Part shown: positions 20,942-24,780 of the stretch, one piece after another | How positions within the stretch are numbered: position 1 is the first letter of the stretch | How the letters are laid out: the number at the start of each line of letters is the position of its first letter | Origin: Clostridia bacterium | GTDB taxonomy: Bacteria > Bacillota > Clostridia > Lachnospirales > WQUN01 | Reading direction: 5' to 3' | DNA length: 24,780 nucleotides | Assembly: GCA_025997155.1 (NCBI GenBank) | Contig: BNUF01000015.1 | Coordinates: forward strand, 1 to 24,780 | Notes under the pieces: model-generated | Database searches by the model: none | What the model saw: the letters and a program-made list of their open reading frames with translations, nothing else | Told to the model about the DNA's origin: nothing | Made by a program: the position numbers and the translations under genes

Positions 20942-21751
20942 ATGATTATGAAAAGCAATCTGGAGCTTTCGGGCAACGCGCTTAAGGTAATCGGCGTGGT
21001 TCTTATGGTTTTTGACCATATTCACCAAATGTTCATAAGTGTTGCCCCCGCGTGGTTTCCTATGCTTGGGCGGCTGGTTCTCCCGATATTCATTTTTATG
21101 TGCGCCGAGGGGTTTTACCACACAAGCAACCGCAAACGCTATATGTTGCGGCTGCTTGTCGCGGCGGTTGTTATGAATATCGGCAATAGGATTTTGGCTA
21201 ACGCGATGCGCATTGTCCCCGATATCCCCGAACACGGCGTGGAGCTTATTAACAGCGTGTTTACCACAATGCTTATGACGACGTTTTACCTGTTTTTTAT
21301 CGAAAGACTTCGGGAGGGGCTTAGAGAGAACAAAGTGGCAAAAATCGCGGGGAGTATAGCTCTTATGGCGTTTCCTGTCGCGCTTACCGCCGCCTTGGTG
21401 TTTCTCGTGTATGCCTCCGACAATTCCCAAACGCGTGTATTTGTCAACGCCTTTTTTCTTATCCCGAATCTTTTGGCTATGGACGGCGGAGTGCCGTTTA
21501 TGTTGCTGGGTATCTCGTTTTACTATCTGCGGCAGTGGCGGCTGGCGCAGATGACCGTCCTTGTCTTGTTCAGCGCGCTTAATTTCTTCGCGGGCGTCGG
21601 CGGAGGCATACAGTGGCTTATGGTGTTCGCCGTTATCCCTCTCTTTTTGTACAACGGGCGGCGCGGAGGCGGCAACAAATACTTCTTTTATATATTCTAT
21701 CCCGCGCATATCTGGGGGCTTTACACTCTTGCGTGGCTGTTACAACGTTAG
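20942..21751 (+). CDS. TraX-family integral membrane protein
   Basis: A 269-residue protein with about seven or eight hydrophobic membrane helices. The N-terminus LKVIGVVLMVFDHIHQMF, the LGRLVLPIFIFMCAEGFYHT segment with RKRYMLRLL, and the end KYFFYIFYPAHIWGLYTLAW match the TraX family (PF05857). TraX of the F plasmid acetylates the pilin N-terminus; most chromosomal Firmicute members have no known function and the fold is thought to be acyltransferase-like. It sits between the binding protein (9-base gap) and permease (12-base gap) of an importer with no conjugation genes around, so a pilin role is unlikely here. The His of DHIHQ and of YPAH are the usual conserved ones. Confidence 0.88.
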   Translation: MIMKSNLELSGNALKVIGVVLMVFDHIHQMFISVAPAWFPMLGRLVLPIFIFMCAEGFYHTSNRKRYMLRLLVAAVVMNIGNRILANAMRIVPDIPEHGVELINSVFTTMLMTTFYLFFIERLREGLRENKVAKIAGSIALMAFPVALTAALVFLVYASDNSQTRVFVNAFFLIPNLLAMDGGVPFMLLGISFYYLRQWRLAQMTVLVLFSALNFFAGVGGGIQWLMVFAVIPLFLYNGRRGGGNKYFFYIFYPAHIWGLYTLAWLLQR

Positions 21752-21763
21752 CGGGGTTTTGAA

Positions 21764-22732
21764 ATGAAGGCAAATATAGCGGCGTGGGCGGTAAGAGTTG
21801 TCGGGCTGTCGGCTCTCGTCTGTTTATGGATAAAAATGCCCGCAATCATAACGGGGGCGGTTTCCCTCGGGCTTCTTTGGGGGATTATGGTGCTTGGCGT
21901 GTTTATCACGTATCGGGTGCTCGACATAGCGGATTTGACCGTCGAGGGAACGATTGTAACGGGGGCGTCTGTCGCCGCGCGTATGATAACGGCGGGTTTC
22001 AGTCCTTTTTTGGCGACGGTCGCCGCAATGTTTGCGGGGCTTCTCGCGGGGCTTGTCACAGGGATTCTCCACACAAAACTGAAAATCCCCGCGCTGCTCT
22101 CGGGTATTCTGACGCTTACCGCCCTGTATTCCGTGAATCTTCGGATTATGGGAAGACCAAACACTCCCCTTCTCCCTTTTAAGGTGGATTCGGTGTTCAC
22201 CCCCCTTGAGAAACTTGATTTGCCGCCGGGCGTTTCGTCGCTCATTGTCGGCATGGTGATTCTCGTTCTCCTTGTTCTCCTGTTCTACTGGTTTTTCGGG
22301 ACGGAACTCGGGAGCGCAATCCGCGCAACGGGGAGCAACCCAAAAATGGTGCGGGCGCAGGGGATAAACACATCGACTATGATTATTTTGGGGCTTATGC
22401 TCTCAAACGGGCTTACGGGGCTTTCGGGCGCGTTAATCGCCCAGCACCAGACTTTCGCCGATATCACAATGGGTATGGGGGCAATCGTAATCGGGCTTGC
22501 GTCGCTCATTATCGGCGAAGTCCTTTTTGGGAAGAGAACTTTCAAAAACACGTTGATTTCCGTAATCTGCGGAGCGGTTACATACCGCGTCATAATCGCT
22601 ATCGTCATAAAACTGGGGCTTGCGGCGAACGACTTGAAACTTTTCGTTTCGGCGACGGTGACGCTTGCGCTGACCTTGCCTATGGCGCAAAACAACCTGC
22701 GAACCTTTGTTAAATCAATGAAAAAAGAATAG
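21764..22732 (+). CDS. ABC importer permease (TrpY-like)
   Basis: A 322-residue membrane protein with about eight to nine helices, of the branched-chain/ribose-type permease superfamily (BPD_transp_2). Signature stretches: TYRVLDIADLTVEGTIVTG near the N-terminus, LHTKLKIPALLSGILTLTAL, and the loop GSAIRATGSNPKMVRAQGI, which is the EAA-like contact with the ATPase, followed by LSNGLTGLSGALIAQ. This combination is typical of permeases partnered with ABC_sub_bind lipoproteins. It forms the membrane channel of the importer, probably as a dimer. It follows the TraX-family gene by 12 bases and precedes a small membrane protein gene by 13 bases. Confidence 0.93.
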   Translation: MKANIAAWAVRVVGLSALVCLWIKMPAIITGAVSLGLLWGIMVLGVFITYRVLDIADLTVEGTIVTGASVAARMITAGFSPFLATVAAMFAGLLAGLVTGILHTKLKIPALLSGILTLTALYSVNLRIMGRPNTPLLPFKVDSVFTPLEKLDLPPGVSSLIVGMVILVLLVLLFYWFFGTELGSAIRATGSNPKMVRAQGINTSTMIILGLMLSNGLTGLSGALIAQHQTFADITMGMGAIVIGLASLIIGEVLFGKRTFKNTLISVICGAVTYRVIIAIVIKLGLAANDLKLFVSATVTLALTLPMAQNNLRTFVKSMKKE

Positions 22733-22745
22733 GAGAGTTAAGAAA

Positions 22746-23240
22746 ATGAACGAAACTACTATAATAACCATATGCGTCTCGGTCGCCGTAATGGCGTTTG
22801 TTCTCTTCAGACAGCTTAGGACAAAACCCGTCAAGGGAAAATCCACGATTCTGATTGTTTTGGCGGCGCTCGGGATATATCAGGTCGTGATTTTTCTCTC
22901 AAACCTCGGAGAAGACAGCACGGTGACGTTCGGCGCGGTCGCGCTTATGTTTGCGGGGAGTGCGGCTCTCGCGGTTATAATGGCGTTTTTGCGCGTACCC
23001 TCGTATAAATTATGGTTCGAAAACGGGACGGCATACCGAAAGGGTACCGCGCTTTCCGTGTGCCTGTGGATTGTCGCTTACGCTCTTCACGCGGGATATG
23101 ATAAAGCCGTCGTGCTGATAGACCCGGGGCTTGAGGGGATTGTACACGCGGTGATGCCTATATATTCCGCTATCTCTCTCGGAGTACAGCGCGTTTTGCT
23201 GACAAAAAAGCTAAGCGAAATAGGGGAAAAAAGTGCTTAA
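22746..23240 (+). CDS. Small membrane protein, DUF1453/CcdC-like (tentative)
   Basis: A 164-residue protein with about four hydrophobic helices (residues about 4-21, 33-51, 62-83 and 102-120). The middle segment YKLWFENGTAYRKGTALSVC, followed by LWIVAYALH, resembles the pattern of DUF1453/CcdC-type membrane proteins, but I am not sure of the family. No catalytic motif is visible. AGGAG lies upstream of ATG 22746. Its end overlaps the ATPase start by 8 bases, so it is co-translated with the ATPase. Being placed between the permease and ATPase genes suggests an accessory role in the importer; no function can be assigned. Confidence 0.8.
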   Translation: MNETTIITICVSVAVMAFVLFRQLRTKPVKGKSTILIVLAALGIYQVVIFLSNLGEDSTVTFGAVALMFAGSAALAVIMAFLRVPSYKLWFENGTAYRKGTALSVCLWIVAYALHAGYDKAVVLIDPGLEGIVHAVMPIYSAISLGVQRVLLTKKLSEIGEKSA

Positions 23241-24024
23241 CGTCGAGAATGTGTATAAGACTTTTAATATGGGAACGGTGAACGAAAAGACCGCGCTGTC
23301 GGGTATCTCCCTTCGGTTAAAAGAAGGCGAGTTCGTCACCGTCATAGGCGGGAACGGCGCGGGAAAGTCGTCGCTCCTTTCCGCCGTCGCGGGCGTGTAC
23401 GGCATCGATTCGGGCAAAATCGAGATAGGCGGCACGGACGTTACGAAATTCCCCGAACACAAGCGGGCGGCGTACATAGGACGCGTGTTTCAAGACCCGA
23501 TGACGGGGACGGCGGCGAATATGGGAATTGAGGAGAATCTTGCGCTTGCGAAACGGCGCGGGAACAGGCGCGGGCTTCGCTGGGGCGTGTCTCACGCGGA
23601 ACGGGAGGAGTATCGGGCGCGGCTGGCGGAGTTTGAGCTAGGGCTTGAGGACAGGCTGACGAGCAAAGTCGGGCTGCTCTCGGGCGGCCAGCGGCAGGCG
23701 CTTACGCTTATTATGGCGACCCTAAAACGCCCCAAACTCCTGCTCCTTGACGAACACACGGCGGCGCTCGACCCGAAAACCGCCGCGAAAGTTCTCGAAC
23801 TCTCCGACAGAATCGTCAAAAACGACAACCTCACGACTATGATGGTGACTCACAATATGCGTGACGCGATAGCCCATGGCGAGCGGCTTATTATGCTTTA
23901 CGAGGGCAAAATAATCATAGATATCGCGGGGGACGAAAAAAAACGCCTTAAAACAAAGGACTTGCTTGAAATGTTTGAGAACCTGAGCGGGAGCGAAGAG
24001 GCGGACGGAGGCTTACTTCTATAA
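23233..24024 (+). CDS. ABC importer ATPase (TrpZ-like)
   Basis: A 263-residue nucleotide-binding subunit that powers the importer; cytoplasmic, dimeric. All motifs are intact: Walker A GGNGAGKSS (39-47), Q-loop GRVFQDPMTGTA (about 83-94), signature LSGGQRQA, Walker B LLLLDEHTAALDP and switch His in MVTHNMRDA. The form DEHTAALDP (rather than DEPT) is typical of ATPases paired with ABC_sub_bind binding proteins. The start is GTG 23233, inside the end of the upstream gene (8-base overlap). It is followed after 18 bases by a response regulator gene. Confidence 0.95.
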   Translation: MLNVENVYKTFNMGTVNEKTALSGISLRLKEGEFVTVIGGNGAGKSSLLSAVAGVYGIDSGKIEIGGTDVTKFPEHKRAAYIGRVFQDPMTGTAANMGIEENLALAKRRGNRRGLRWGVSHAEREEYRARLAEFELGLEDRLTSKVGLLSGGQRQALTLIMATLKRPKLLLLDEHTAALDPKTAAKVLELSDRIVKNDNLTTMMVTHNMRDAIAHGERLIMLYEGKIIIDIAGDEKKRLKTKDLLEMFENLSGSEEADGGLLL

Positions 24025-24042
24025 TAAAAAGGGAGATATTTT

Positions 24043-24780
24043 ATGTCTGATACAGAAAGAAAAATAGTTTTTGTGGTTGACGACAACGAAACGAGTCTTG
24101 TTATCGCAAAAAAAATACTGGAAGAGTTCTATGATGTCCGCACGATGGTTTCCGCCGAAAAACTTTTTGAAATGCTTACAAAAGTACGCCCGACTTTGAT
24201 TCTTTTGGACATTGATATGAGGCTTGTGTCGGGGTTTGACGCAATCAAACGCATAAACTCCATAGAAACGCTGCGGACGATTCCCGTCATCTTTGTCACC
24301 TCACGCGTTAACGACGAAAGCGAGGCGAAAGGCTTCGCGCTAGGCGCGGTGGACTACATAACCAAACCCTTTTCCGCCTCTCGAATGCTTCAGCGCGTCG
24401 CGAACCACATAGCGAACGCCGAGCAGAACCAAAAACTAGTCGAACACACAAAGGAACTCACGCGTCTCGTCTCGGACAAAACGTCGCAGGTTTTTAAGAT
24501 TCAGTACGGGATTTTGTCCGTTTTTGCCGAAATCGTGGAGGCGCGGGATTTTTTGACAAAAGGGCATTTGGCGCGTGTGCAAAAATACATTGAACTGCTT
24601 CTGCTCGGTTTGGCGACTTCGGGACAGTATCAAGATGAGGTGAACAGGCTTGATATGGACGTTATAATCCCCGCTTCTCAACTCCACGACTTAGGAAAGA
24701 TATTCATAACCGAAAGTATCCTCAACAAAGCGGATCAGCTCACAAAAGAAGAATTTAACAAAATCAAAATGCACCCAAAA
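24043..24780 (+). CDS. Response regulator with HD-GYP-type output domain (partial)
   Basis: 246 codons are present and the frame is open at the right edge. Residues 1-125 are a CheY-like receiver: acidic pocket Asp13-Asp14, phosphorylation site Asp56 in LLDIDM, Thr86, and Lys108 in ITKPF. A helical linker follows (about 125-150, rich in charged residues). Residues 150 onwards are an HD-GYP-type hydrolase: EARDFLTKGHLARV (metal-binding His175), LHDLGKIFI (His215, Asp216), LTKEEFNKIKMHP. HD-GYP enzymes break down cyclic di-GMP. The GYP motif itself would lie beyond the window, so activity cannot be judged. GGGAG is 8 bases before ATG 24043. The gene lies 18 bases after the ATPase with no terminator, so it may belong to the importer message. 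Confidence 0.88.
   Translation, partial: MSDTERKIVFVVDDNETSLVIAKKILEEFYDVRTMVSAEKLFEMLTKVRPTLILLDIDMRLVSGFDAIKRINSIETLRTIPVIFVTSRVNDESEAKGFALGAVDYITKPFSASRMLQRVANHIANAEQNQKLVEHTKELTRLVSDKTSQVFKIQYGILSVFAEIVEARDFLTKGHLARVQKYIELLLLGLATSGQYQDEVNRLDMDVIIPASQLHDLGKIFITESILNKADQLTKEEFNKIKMHPK

Noticed and set aside
20942..21751. TraX as evidence for a conjugative element
   Set aside because: No pilin, relaxase, coupling protein or type IV secretion genes are present, and the gene is embedded in an importer cassette.

Overview
The window looks like a chromosomal segment of a motile, low-to-mid GC Gram-positive anaerobe of the Clostridia type. The clues are the gene order rsmB-rlmN-PP2C phosphatase-PASTA kinase-rsgA-rpe, an AbrB-type regulator, a CdaR-like regulator, many TTG/GTG starts with strong AGGAGG-like ribosome sites, and extended -10 promoters. 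The exact order or genus cannot be read from the sequence.

Left edge (1-412): the last 28 codons of a tyrosine recombinase, then about 320 bases without a convincing gene. This gap holds opposing promoter-like signals and two intrinsic terminators and may make a small RNA. Minus-strand block (413-9344): glgB with its own promoter, then the operon rsmB-rlmN-prpC-prkC-rsgA-rpe (transcribed right to left), with 4-base overlaps at prkC/rsgA and rsgA/rpe. It joins rRNA methylation, reversible Ser/Thr phosphorylation and ribosome assembly.

Divergent plus-strand block (9467-13417): ddl-murI, a small GNAT-like gene, and argS. Ddl and MurI make D-Ala-D-Ala and D-Glu for peptidoglycan. Their promoter shares its -35 bases with the promoter of the PASTA-kinase operon.

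Sensory block (13450-19843): two large chemoreceptors, each with one canonical HAMP and about five HAMP-like repeats but with different sensor domains. Between them lie two tiny genes (56 and 39 aa), a terminator and a CdaR/PucR-type regulator. An AbrB-type regulator follows.

Transport block (19943-24024): a TrpXYZ-like ABC importer whose lipoprotein, permease and ATPase genes are interrupted by a TraX-family membrane protein and by a second small membrane protein. A CheY-HD-GYP response regulator starts 18 bases after the ATPase and runs off the right edge.

The most unusual items are the importer cassette with two embedded membrane genes, the tiny ORF pair between the chemoreceptors, the shared -35 divergent promoter, and the promoter/terminator cluster after the recombinase. 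I found no CRISPR array, tRNA, rRNA or complete mobile element.
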